Assembly (NCBI GenBank): GCA_963662155.1
Contig: OY759273.1
Span: 758,942-822,941 of the forward strand
Origin: Lamellibrachia columna
Taxonomy: Eukaryota > Annelida > Polychaeta > Sabellida > Siboglinidae
Length of the DNA: 64,000 nt
Direction of reading: 5' to 3'
Shown here one piece after another: positions 37,613 through 50,500 of the stretch. The translations under genes were made by a program, and so were the position numbers. Position 1 is the first letter of the stretch, and each line of letters opens with the position of its first letter. A model generated the notes under the pieces. That model did no database searches, had not been told where the DNA came from, and saw only the letters and a program-made list of their open reading frames with translations.

Positions 37613-40600
37613 TCTTTCACACTAGAATCATCCCAGTGCCTGTAGCGTGTCTGTCACACTACAAAAATCCCAGTGGCAGTAGTGTGTCTGTCACACTAGA
37701 AACATCCCAGTGCTAGTAACGAGTCTGTCACACTAGAAACATCCCAGTGCTAGTAGCGTGTCTTTCACACTAGAAACATCCCAGTGCTAGTAACGTGTCT
37801 GTAACACTAGAAACATGCCAGTGCCACTAGCGTGTCTGTCAAACTAGAAACATCCCAGTGATAGTAGCGTGTTTGTCACATTAGAAACATCCCAGAACGA
37901 GTAGCGTGTCTTTCACACTAGAAATATCAAAGTGCCAGTAGCGTGTCTGTAAAATTAGAAACATCCCAGTGCCAGTAGCGTATCTGTCACACTAGAAACA
38001 TCCCCGTGCCTGTAGCGTGTCTGTCACATTAGACACATCCCAGTGCTAGTAGCGTGTCTGTCTCACTACAAACATCCCAGTGCTAGTAGCGTGTCTGTCA
38101 CACAAGAAACATCACAGTGCTTGTAGCGTGTCTGTCACACTAGAAACATCCCAGTGCCAGTAGTGTGTCTCTCACACTAGAAACATACCAGTGCTAGTAA
38201 CGTGTCTGTAACACTAGAAACATCCCAGTGCCAGTGGCGTGTCTGTCACACAAGAAACATCCCAGTGGCAGTAGCGTGTCTGCCACACAAGAAACATCCC
38301 AGTGCCAGTAGCTTGTCTGTCACACAAGAAACATCCCAGTGCAAGTAGCCTGTCTGTCACACAAGAAACATCCCAGTGACAGTAGCGTGTCTGCCACACA
38401 AGAAACATCCCAGTGCTAGTAGCGTGTATGTCACACTACAAACATCCCATTGCTAGTAGCGTGTCTGTCACACTAGGAAAATCCCAGTGCTAGTAGCGTG
38501 TCTGTCACACTACAAACATCCCAGTTCTATTAGCGTGTATGCACACTAGAAACATCCCAGTGCCAGTAGCCCCTCTGTCACAAAAGAAACATCCCAGTGC
38601 CAGTAGCGTGTCTGCCACACTAGAAAAATCCCAGTGCTAGTAGCGTGTCTGCCATACTAGAAACATCCCAGTGCCTGTAGCGTGTCTGTCACACAAGAAA
38701 AATCCCAGATCCAGTAGCGTGTCTATCACAATAGAAACATCCAAGTGCCAGTAGCGTGCCTGTCACACAAGAAACATCCCAGTGCCAGTAGCGTGTCTGT
38801 CACACTAGAAACATCCAAGTGCCAGTAGCGTGTCTGTCACACTAGAACAATCCCAGAGCTAGTAGCGTGTCTGTCACACTAGAAAAATCCCAGTGCTACT
38901 AGCGTGTATGTCACACTACAAACATCCCAGTGCTATTAGCGTGTCTGTCATACTAGAAGCATCCAAGTGCCAGTAGCGAGTCTGTCACACTAGAAACATC
39001 CCTGTGCTAGTAGCGTTTCTGCCACACTACAAACATCCCAGGGCTTGTAGCGTGTCTGTCACACTAGAAACACACCAGTACTAGTAGCGTGTCTGTCACA
39101 CTAGAAACATCCCAGTGCCAGTAGCTTGTCTGTCACACTAGAAAAATCCCAGTGCCAGTAGCGTGTCTGTCACACTACAAACATCCAAGTGCTATTAGCG
39201 TGTCTGTCACACTAAAAACATTCCAGTGCCAGTAGCATGTCTGTCACACTAGAATCATCCCAGTGCCTGTAGCGTGTCTGTCACACTACAAAAATCCCAG
39301 TGGCAGTAGTGTGTCTGTCACACTAGAAACATCCCAGTGCTAGTAACGAGTCTGTCACACTAGAAACATCCCAGTGCTAGTAGCGTGTCTTTCACACTAG
39401 AAACATCCCAGTGCTAGTAACGTGTCTGTAACACTAGAAACATCCCAGTGCTAGTAGCGTGTCTGTCACACTACAAACATCCCAGTGCTATTAGCGTGTC
39501 TGCACACTAGAAACATCCCAGTGCTAGTAGCGAGTCTGTCACACTAGAAACATCCCAATGCTATTAGCGTGTCTCTCACACTAGAAACTTCCCAGTGATA
39601 GTAGCGTGTATGTCAAACTAGAAACATGCCAGTGCCAGTAGCGTGTCTGTCAAACTAGAAACATCCCAGTGATAGTAGCGTGTTTGTCACATTAGAAACA
39701 TCCCAGAACGAGTAGCGTGTCTTTCACACTAGAAATATCAAAGTGCCAGTAGCGTGTCTGTAAAATTAGAAACATCCCAGTGCCAGCAGCGTATCTGTCA
39801 CACTAGAAACATCCCCGTGCCTGTAGCGTGTCTGTCACATTAGACACATCCCAGTGCTAGTAGCGTGTCTGTCTCACTACAAACATCCCAGTGGTAGTAG
39901 CGTGTCTGTCACACAAGAAACATCACAGTGCTTGTAGCGTGTCTGTCACACTAGAAACATCCCAGTGCCAGTAGTGTGTCTCTCACACTAGAAACATACC
40001 AGTGCTAGTAACGTGTCTGTAACACTAGAAACATCCCAGTGCCAGTAGCGTGTCTGTCACACAAGAAACATCCCAGTGGCAGTAGCGTGTCTGCCACACA
40101 AGAAACATCCCAGTGCCAGTAGCTAGTCTGTCACACAAGAAACATCCCAGTGCAAGTAGCCTGTCTGTCACACAAGAAACATCCCAGTGACAGTAGCGTG
40201 TCTGCCACACAAGAAACATCCCAGTGCTAGTAGCGTGTATGTCACACTACAAACATCCCATTGCTAGTAGCGTGTCTGTCACACTAGGGAAATCCCAGTG
40301 CTAGTAGCGTGTCTGTCACACTACAAACATCCCAGTTCTATTAGCGTGTATGCACACTAGAAACATCCCAGTGCCAGTAGCCCCTCTGTCACAAAAGAAA
40401 CATCCCAGTGCCAGTAGCGTGTCTGCCACACTAGAAAAATCCCAGTGCTAGTAGCGTGTCTGCCATACTAGAAACATCCCAGTGCCTGTAGCGTGTCTGT
40501 CACACAAGAAAAATCCCAGATCCAGTAGCGTGTCTATCACAATAGAAACATCCAAGTGCCAGTAGCGTGCCTGTCACACAAGAAACATCCCAGTGCCAGT

Positions 40601-41039
40601 AGCGTGTCTGTCACACTAGAAACATCCAAGTGCCAGTAGCGTGTCTGTCACACTAGAACAATCCCAGAGCTAGTAGCGTGTCTGTCACACTAGAAAAATC
40701 CCAGTGCTACTAGCGTGTATGTCACACTACAAACATCCCAGTGCTATTAGCGTGTCTGTCATACTAGAAGCATCCAAGTGCCAGTAGCGAGTCTGTCACA
40801 CTAGATACATCCCTGTGCTAGTAGCGTTTCTGCCACACTACAAACATCCCAGGGCTTGTAGCGTGTCTGTCACACTAGAAACACACCAGTACTAGTAGCG
40901 TGTCTGTCACACTAGAAACATCCCAGTGCCAGTAGCGTGTCTGTCACACTAGAAAAATCCCAGTGCCAGTAGCGTGTCTGTCACACTACAAACATCCAAG
41001 TGCTATTAGCGTGTCTGTCACACTAAAAACATCCCAGAG
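37613..41039. repeat. Pair of 1,811-bp repeats, first copy carrying a 184-bp deletion
   Basis: AGAATCATCC occurs at 37624 and 39251 (1,627 apart), while two 64-codon open frames at 38214 and 40025 are 1,811 apart. The 184-base difference is a five-monomer deletion near 37810 in the first copy (five monomers including one 36-bp member). The intact period is 49 monomers minus two bases. Confidence 0.88.
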
Positions 41040-41956
41040 CTAGTAGTGTGTCTGTCACACTAGAGAGACCCCAGTGCTAGTAGCTTGTCTGTCACACTAG
41101 AAACATCCCAGTGCAAGTAGCGTGTCTGTCACACTAGAAACATCACAGAACTAGTAGCGTGTCTGTAACACTAGAAACATCCCAGTGTCTGTAGCGTGTC
41201 TGTCACACTAGAAAAATCCCAGTGCCTGTAGCGTGTCTGTCACACAAGATACATCTCAGTGCCAGTAGCGTGTCTGTCACACTAGAAACATCCCCATGCC
41301 AGTAGCGTGTCTGTCACACTAGAAACATCCCAGTGCCTGTAGCGTGTCTGTCACACAAGAAACATCCCCGTGCCAGTAGCGTGTCTATCACACTAGAAAT
41401 ATCCCAGTGCCAGTAGCGTGTTTGCAACACTAGAAAAATCCCAGTGGCAGTAGCGTGTCTGTCACACAAGAAACATCCCAGTGCTAGTAGCGTTTCGGTC
41501 ACACTAGAAACATCCCAGTGCCAGTAGCGTGTCTGCCACATTAGAAAAATCCCAGTACCAGTAGCGTGTCTGTCACACAAGAAATATCACAGTGCCAGTA
41601 GCGTGTCTGCCATACTAGAAACATCCCAGTGCCAGTAGCGTGTCTGCCACACTAGAAAAATCCCAGTGCTAGTAGGGTGTCTGTCACACTACAAACATCC
41701 CAGTGCTATTAGCGTGTCTGTCACACTAGAAACATTCCAGTGCCAGTAGCGTGTCTGTCACACTAGAAACATCCCAGTGCCTGTAGCGAGTCTTTCACAC
41801 AACAAACATTCCAGTGCCAGTACCGTGTCTGTCACACTAGAAACATCCCAGTGCCTGTAGCGTGTCTGTCACACAAGAAACATCCCAGTGCCAGTAGCGT
41901 GTCTGTCACACTAGAAACATCCAAGTGCCAGTAGCGTGTCTGTCACACTAGAAACA
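40258..41956. repeat. 1.70-kb segment repeated at 43622-45320
   Basis: The offset is 3,364 bases, seen from ATTGCTAGTAGCG at the left end and from the shared minus-strand open frame (41314-41580 lies within 44678-45016). Similarity ends near ACATCCAAGTGCC, after which 41.96 kb and 45.32 kb differ. Point differences are scattered, such as ACATCTCAG against ACACCTCAG. Confidence 0.85.
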
Positions 41957-41989
41957 TCCCAGTGCCAGTAGCGTGTCTGTCACACTAGA

Positions 41990-42398
41990 AACATCCCAGT
42001 GCCAGTAGCGTGTCTGCCACACTAGAAACATCCCAGTACCAGTAGCATGTCTGCCACACTAGAAAAATCCCAGTGCTAGTAGCGTGTCTGTCACACTACA
42101 AACATCCCAGTGCTATTAGTGTGTCTTTCAAACTAGAAACATTTCAGTGCCAGTAGCGTGTCTGTCACACTAGAAACATCCCAGTGCCAGTAGCGTTTCT
42201 TTAACACTAGAAAAATCCCATTGCTAGTAGCGTGTCTGTCACACTACAAACATCCCAGGGCTATTAGCATGTCTTTCACACTAGAAGCATCCCAGTGCCA
42301 GTAGCGTTTCTGTCACATTAGAAACATCCCAGTGCCAGTAGCGTGTCTGTCACACTACAAACATCGCAGTGCTATTAGCGTGTCTGCACACTAGAAAC
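41990..42398. repeat. 0.41-kb segment repeated at 46131-46539
   Basis: The unusual string AAACATTTCAGTGCC with the following TTTCTTTAACACTAG occurs near 42121-42210 and 46262-46350, an offset of 4,141 bases. The match extends about 400 bp, then breaks at GCCAG/GCTAG. Confidence 0.8.
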
Positions 42399-45300
42399 AT
42401 CCCAGTGCCAGTAGCGTGTCTGCCACACTAGAAACATCCCAGTGCCAGTAGCGTGTCTGTCACACTAGAAACATCCCAGTGCCAGTAGCGTGTCTGTCAC
42501 ACCAGAAAGATCCCAGTGCTAGTATCGTGTATGTCACACTACAAACATCCCAGTGTCAGTAGCGTGTCTGTCACATTAGAAAAATCCCAGTGCCAGTAGC
42601 GTGTCTGTCACACTAGAAACCTCCCAGTGCCAGTAGCGTGTCTGTCACACAAGAAATATCCCAGTACCAGTAGCTTGTCTGTCACACTAGAAACATCCCA
42701 GTGCCAGTAGCGTGTCTGCCACACTAGATAAATCCCAGTGCTATTAGCGTGTCTGTCACACTAAAAACATTCCAGTGCTATTAGCGTGTCTGTCACACTA
42801 GAAACATCCCTGTGCCAGTAGCGTGACTGTCACACTAGAAACATCCCAGTGCCAGTAGCGTGTCTGTCACACTAAAAAAATCCCAGTGCTAGTAGCGTGT
42901 TTGTCACACTACAAACATCCCAGTGCTATTAGCGTTTCTGTCACACTAGAAGCATCCCAGTGCCAGTAGCGTGTCTGTCACAATAGAAAAATCCCAGTGC
43001 CAGTAGCGTGTCTGTCACACTACAAACATCCCAGTGCTATTAGCGTGTCTGCACACTAGAAACATCCCAGTGCCAGTAGCATGTCTGTCACACTAGAAAC
43101 ACCCCAGTGCTAGTAGCGTGTCTGTCACACTAGAAACATCCCTGTGCCTGTAGCGTGTCTGTCACACAAGAAACATCCTCGTGCCAGTAGAGTGTCTGTC
43201 ACACTAGAAACATCCCAGTGCTAGTAGAGTGTCTGTCACACTAGAAACATCCCAGTGGCAGTAGCGTGTCTGCCACACTAGAAAAATCCCAGTGCTAGTA
43301 GCGTGTCTGTCACACAAGAAACATCCCAGTGCCAGTAGCTAGTCTGCCACACTAGAAACATCCCAGTTCCAGTAGCGTGTCTGTCACATTACAAACATCC
43401 CAGTGCTATTAGCGTGTCTGTCACACTAGAAACATCCCAATGCCAGTAGCGTGTCTGTCACACTAGAAACATCCCAGTGGCAGTAAAGTGTCTGTCACAT
43501 TAGAAACATCCCAGTGCCAGTAGCGTGTCTGTCACACAAGAAACATCCCAGTGCCTGTAGCGTGTATGCCACACTAGAAGCATCCCAGTGCTAGTAACGT
43601 GTCTGTTACACTAGAAAAATCCCATTGCTAGTAGCGTGTCTGTCACACTAGGAAAATCCCAGTGCTAGTAGCGTGTCTGTCACACTACAAACATCCCAGT
43701 TCTATTAGCGTGTATGCACATTAGAAACATCCCAGTGCCAGTAGCCCCTCTGTCACAAAAGAAACATCCCAGTGCCAGTAGCGTGTCTGCCACACTAGAA
43801 AAATCCCAGTGCTAGTAGCGTGTCTGCCATACTAGAAACATCCCAGTGCCTGTAGCGTGTCTGTCACACAAGAAAAATCCCAGCGCCAGTAGCGTGTCTA
43901 TCACAATAGAAACATCCAAGTGCCAGTAGCGTGCCTGCCACACAAGAAACATCCCAGTGCCAGTAGCGTGTCTGTCACACTAGAAACATCCAAGTGCCAG
44001 TAGCGTGTCTGTCACACTAGAACAATCCCAGAGCTAGTAGCGTGTCTGTCACACTAGAAAAATCCCAGTGCTACTAGCGTGTATGTCACACTACAAACAT
44101 CCCAGTGCTATTAGCGTGTCTGTCATACTAGAAGCATCCAAGTGCCAGTAGCGAGTCTGTCACACTAGAAACATCCCTGTGCTAGTAGCGTTTCTGCCAC
44201 ACTACAAACATCCCAGGGCTTGTAGCGTGTCTGTCACACTAGAAACACACCAGTACTAGTAGCGTGTCTGTCACACTAGAAACATCCCAGTGCCAGTAGC
44301 GTGTCTGTCACACTAGAAACATCCCAGTGCCAGTAGCGTGTCTGTCACACTACAAACATCCTAGTGCTATTAGCGTGTCTGTCACACTAAAAACATCCCA
44401 GAGCTAGTAGCGTGTCTGTCACACTAGAGAGACCCCAGTGCTAGTAGCTTGTCTGTCACACTAGAAACATCCCAGTGCAAGTAGCGTGTCTGTCACACTA
44501 GAAACATCACAGAACTAGTAGCGTGTCTGTAACACTAGAAACATCCCAGTGTCTGTAGCGTGTCTGTCACACTAGAAAAATCCCAGTGCCTGTAGCTTGT
44601 CTGTCACACAAGAAACACCTCAGTGCCAGTAGCGTGTCTGTCACACTAGAAACATCCCCATGCCAGTAGCGTGTCTGTCACACTAGAAACATCCCAGTGC
44701 CTGTAGCGTGTCTGTCACACAAGAAACATCCCCGTGGCAGTAGCGTGTCTATCACACTAGAAATATCCCAGTGCCAGTAGCGTGTCTGCAACACTAGAAA
44801 AATCCCAGTGGCAGTAGCGTGTCTGTCACACAAGAAACATCCCAGTGCTAGTAGCGTTTCGGTCACACTAGAAACATCCCAGTGCCAGTAGCGTGTCTGC
44901 CACATTAGAAAAATCCCAGTACCAGTAGCGTGTCTGTCACACAAGAAATATCCCAGTGCCAGTAGCGTGTCTGCCATACTAGAAACATCCCAATGCCAGT
45001 AGCGTGTCTGCCACACTAGAAAAATCCCAGTGCTAGTAGGGTGTCTGTCAAACTACAAACATCCCAGTGCTATTAGCGTGTCTGTCACACTAGAAACATT
45101 CCAGTGCCAGTAGCGTGTCTGTCACACTAGAAACATCCAAGTGCCTGTAGCGAGTCTTTCACACAACAAACATTCCAGTGCCAGTACCGTGTCTGTCACA
45201 CTAGAAACATCCCAGTGCCTGTAGCGTGTCTGTCACACAAGAAACATCCCAGTGCCAGTAGCGTGTCTGTCACACTAGAAACATCCAAGTGCCAGTAGCG

Positions 45301-47597
45301 TGTCTGTCACACTAGAAAAATCCCAGTGCTAGTAGCGTGTCTGTCACACTAGACAAATCCCAGTGCTAGGAGCGTGTATGTCACACTACAAACATCCCAG
45401 TGCTATTAGCGTGTCTGTCATACTAGAAGCATCCCAGTGCCTGTAGCGAGTCTGTCACACTGGAAACATCCCTGTGCTAGTAGCATGTCTGTCACACTAC
45501 AAACATCCCAGGGCTTGCAGCGTGTCTGTCACACTAGAAACACACCAGTACTAGTAGCGTGTCTGTCACACTAGAAACATCCCAGTGCCAGTAGCGTGTC
45601 TGTCACACTAGAAAAATCCCAGTTCCAGTAGCGTGTCTGTCACACTACAAACATCCCAGTGCTATTAGCGTGTCTCTCACACTAAAAACATCCCAGAGCT
45701 AGAAGCGTGTCTGTCACACTAGAAAAACCCCAGTGCTAGTAGCTTGTCTGTCACACTAGAAACATCCCAGTGCCAGTAGCGTGTCTGTCACACTAGAAAC
45801 ATCACAGAAGTAGTAGCGTGTCTGTCACACTAGAAACATCCCAGTGCCAGTAGCGTGTCTGTCACACTAGAAACATCCCAGCGTCTGTAGCGTGTCTGTC
45901 ACACTAGAAAAATCCCAGTGCCTGTAGCGTGTCTGTCACACAAGAAACATCCAAGTGCCAGTAGCGTGTCTGTCACACTAGAAACATCCCCATGCCAGTA
46001 GCGTGTCTGTCACACTAGAAATATCCCAGTGCCTGTAGCGTGTCTGTCACACAAGAAACATCCCCGTGCCAGAAGCGTGTGTATCACGCTAGAAATATCC
46101 CAGTGCTAGTAGCGTGTCTGTCACACTAGAAACATCCCAGTGCCAGTAGCGTGTCTGCCACACTAGAAACATCCCAGTACCAGTAGCGTGTCTGCCACAC
46201 TAGAAAAATCCCAGTGCTAGTAGCGTGTCTGTCACACTACAAACATCCCAGTGCTATTAGTGTGTCTTTCAAACTAGAAACATTTCAGTGCCAGTAGCGT
46301 GTCTGTCACACTAGAAACATCCCAGTGCCAGTAGCGTTTCTTTAACACTAGAAAAATCCCATTGCTAGTAGCGTGTCTGTCACACTACAAACATCCCAGG
46401 GCTATTAGCATGTCTTTCACACTAGAAGCATCCCAGTGCCAGTAGCGTTTCTGTCACATTAGAAACATCCCAGTGCCAGTAGCGTGTCTGTCACACTACA
46501 AACATCGCAGTGCTATTAGCGTGTCTGCACACTAGAAACATCCCAGTGCTAGTAGCGTATCTGTCACACTAGAAACACCCCAGTGCTAGTAGCGTGTCTC
46601 TCACACTAGAAACATCCCAGTGCCAGTAGCGTGTCTTTCACACTAAAAACATCCCAGTGCTAGCAGCGAGTATGTCACACTACAAACATCCCAGAGCCAG
46701 TAACGTGTTTGTAAAACTAGAAAAATCCCAGTGCTAGTATCGTGTCTGTCACACTACAAACATCCCAGTGCTATTAGCGTGTCTGCTCACTAGAAACATC
46801 CCAGTGCCAGTAGCCTGTCTGTCACTCAAGAAATATCCCAGTGCTAGTAGCGTGTCTGTCACACTTGAAACATCCCAGACCTAGTAGCGTGTCTGTCACA
46901 CATGAAACATCCCAATGCCAGTAGTGTGTCTGTCATACTACAAAAATCACAGTTCCAGCAGCGTGTCTGTCACACTAGAAACATCCCAGTGCCTGTAGCG
47001 TGTCTGTCACATTAGAAAAATCCCAGTGCCTGTAGCGTGTCTGTCACACAAGAAACATCCCAGTGCCAATAGCATGTCAGTCACATTAGAAATATACCCG
47101 TGCCAGTAGCGTGTCTGTCACACTAGAAACATCCCAGTGCCTTTAGCGTGTCTGTCACACTAGAAAAATCCCAGTGCTAGTAGCGTGTCTGTCACACTAC
47201 AAACATCCCAGTGCTATTAGCGTTTCTGTCACACTAGAAGCATCCCAGTGCCAGTAGCTTGTCTGTCACACAAGAAACATCCCAGTGCCAGTAGCGTGTC
47301 TGTCACAATAGAAACATCCCAGTGCCAGTAGCTTGTCTGTCACACAAGAAATATCCCAGTACCAGTAGCGTGTCTGTCACATAAGAAATATCCCAGTGCT
47401 AGTAGCCATTCTGTAATACAAGAAACATCCATGTGCCAGTAGCGTGTCTGTCACACAAGAAACATCCCAGTGCCAGTAGCGTGTCTATAACACTAGAAAT
47501 ATCCCAGTGCTAGTAGCGATTATGTCGCACAAGAAACATCCCAGTGCCAGTAGCGTGTCTGTCACACAAGAAACATCCCAGTGCCAGTAGCATGTCT

Positions 47598-50500
47598 GTC
47601 ACACTAGAAACATCCCAGTGCCAGTAGCGTGTCTGTCACACAAGAAACACCCCTGTGCTAGTAGCGTGTCTGTAACACTAGAAACATCCCATTGCCAGTA
47701 GCGTGTCTGTCACAAAAGAAAAATCCCAGTGTCAGTAGCGTGTCTGTAACACTAGAAACATCCCAGTGCCAGTAGCGTGTCTGTCACACAAGAAACATCC
47801 CAGTGCCAGTAGCGTGTCTGTCACACAAGAAACATCCCAGTACCAGTAGCTTGTCTGTCACTCTAGAAACATGCAAGTGCCTGTAGCGTGTCTGTCACAC
47901 TAGAAACATGCCAGTGCTAGTAGCGTGTCTGTCACACTAGAAACATCCCAGTGCTAGTAGCGTGTCTGTCACACTAGAAACATGCCAGTGCCAGTAGCGT
48001 GTCTGTAACACTAGAAACATCCCAGTGCCAGTAGCGTGTCTGCCACACTAGAAACATCCCAATGCCAGTAGCGTGTCTGTCACACAAGAAACATCCCAGT
48101 ACCAGTAGCTTGTCTGTCACTCTAGAAACATGCAAGTGCCAGTAGCGTGTCTGTCACACTAGAAAAATGCCAGTGCTAGTAGCGTGTCTTTCACACTACA
48201 AACATCCCAGTGCTATTAGCGTGTCTGTCACACTAGAAACATCCCAGTGCCAGTAGCGTGTCTGTCACACTAGAAGCATCCCAGTGCCAGTAGCGTGTCT
48301 GTCACACTAGAAACTTCCAAGTCCTAGTAGCGTGTCTGTCACACTAGAAAAATCCCACTGCTATTAGCGTGTCTGCACACTAGAAACATCCCAGTGCTAG
48401 TGGCGTGTCTGTCACACAAAAAACATCCCAGGGCTAGTAGCGTGTCTGTCACACTAGAAGCATCCCATTGGCAGTAGCGTGTCTGTCACACTAGAAACAT
48501 CCCAGTGCTAGCAGCGTGTCTGTCACACTACAAACATCCTAGTGCTATTAGCGTGTCTGTCACACTAGAAGCATCCCAGTGCTAGTAACGTGTCTTTTAC
48601 ACTAGAAAAATCCCAGTGCTAGTAGCGTGTCTGTCACACTACAAACATCCCAGTGCTATTAGCGTGTCTGTCACTCTAGAAGCATCCCAGTTCTAGTAGC
48701 TTGTATGTCACACTACAAACATCCCAGTGCCAGTAACGTGTCTGTAAAACTAGAAAAATCCCAGTGCTAGTATCGTGTCTGTCACACTACAAACATCCCA
48801 GTGCTATTAGCGTGTCTGCACACTAGAAACATCCCAATGCTAGTAGCGTGTCTGTCACACTCGAAACATCCCAGAGCCAGTAGCGTGTCTGTCATACTAG
48901 AAACATCCCAGTGCCAATAGCGTGTCTGTCACACTAGAAACATACCAGTGCCTGTAGCGTGTCTGTCACATTAGAAAAATCCCAGTGCCTGTAGCGTGTC
49001 TGTCACACAAGAAACATCCCAGTGCCAGTAGCGTGTCTGTCACACGAGAAACATCCCCGTGCAAATAGCGTGTCTGTCACACTAGAAACATCCCAGTGCC
49101 TGTAGCGTGTCTGTCACACTAGAAAAATCCCAGTGCTAGAAACGAGTCTGTCACACTACAAACATCCCAGTGCTATTAGCGTTTCTCTCACACTAGAAGC
49201 ATCCCAGTGCCAGTAGCGTGTCTGTCACACAAGAAACATCCCAGTGCCAGTAGCGTGTCTATCACACTAGAAGCATCCCAGTGCCAGTAGCGTGTCTGTC
49301 ACACTAGAAACTTCCAAGTTCTAGTAGCGTGTCTGTCACACTAGACAAATCCCAGTGCTATTAGCGTGTCTGCACACTAGAAACATCCCAGTGCTAGTAG
49401 CGTGTCTGTCACACAAGAAACATACCAGTGCTAGTAGCGTGTCTGTCACACTAGAAGCATCCCAGTGCCTGTAGCGTGTCTGTCACATTAGAAAAATCCC
49501 AGTGCCTGTAGCGTGTCTGTCACACAAGAAACATCCCAGTGCCAGTAGCATGTCTGTCACACTAGAAACATCCCCGTGCCAGCAGAGTGTCTGTCACACT
49601 AGAAACATCCCAGTGCCTGTAGCGTGTCTGTTACACTAGAAAAATCCCAGAGCTAGTAGCGTGTCTGTCACACTACAAACATCCCAGTGCTATTAGCGTG
49701 TCTGTCACACTAGAAGCATCCCAGTGCCAGTATCGTGTCTGTCACACAAGAAACATCCCAGTGCCAGTAGCGTGTCTGTCACACTAGAAGAATCCCAGTG
49801 CCAGTAGCGTGTCTGTCACACTAGAAACATCCCAGTGCCAGTAGCGTGTCTGTCACACTAGAAACATCCCAGTGCTAGTAGCGTGTCTGTAACACTACAA
49901 ACATCCCAGAGCTACTAGCGTGTCTTTCACGCTAGAAACATCCCAGTGCCAGTAGCGTGTCTGTCACACTAGAAACATGCCAGTGCCTGTAGCGTGTCTG
50001 TCACACTAGAGAAATCCCAGTGCTAGTAGCGTGTCTGTCAAACTACAAACATCCCAGTGCTATTAGCGTGTCTGTCACACTAGAAGCATCCCATTGCCAG
50101 TAGCGTGTCTGTCGCACAAGAAATATCTCAGTGCCAGTAGCGTGTCTGTCAAACTGGAAACATCCCAGTGCCAGTAGCGTGTCTGTCACACAAGAAACAT
50201 CCCAGTGCAAGTAGCGTGTCTGTCACACAAGAAACATCCCAGTTGCAGTAGCATGTCTGTCACACTAGAAACATCCCAGTGCCAGTAGCGTGTCTGTCAC
50301 ACAAGAAACATCCCAGTGCCAGTAGCGTGTCTGCCACACTAGAAACATCCCAGTGCTAGTAGCGTGTCTGTCACACTACAAACATCCCAGTGCTATTAGC
50401 GTGTCTGTCACACTAGAAACATCCCAGTGCCAGTAGCATGTCTGTCACACTAGAAACATCCCAGTGCCAGTAGCTTGTCTGTCACACTAAAAAAATCCCA

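Larger units (their letters stand above)
29750..46608. repeat. 16,859-bp super-unit, copy 1
   Basis: Several landmarks recur at exactly +16,859. They include TTTCACACTAAAAACATC (29762 region and 46621 region), TAACACTAGAAACATCCCAT (30814 and 47673), AAACTTCCAAGTTC (32449 and 49308) and AACAACCCAGTG (35851 and 52710). There is thus no net indel over the first 6 kb. The length is about 456 monomers. Within the unit lie a first segment (29.75-35.9 kb), a second with 1.8-kb repeats (35.9-41.0 kb) and a third with internal copies of the second (41-46.6 kb). Boundaries are approximate because adjacent monomers are alike. Confidence 0.88.
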
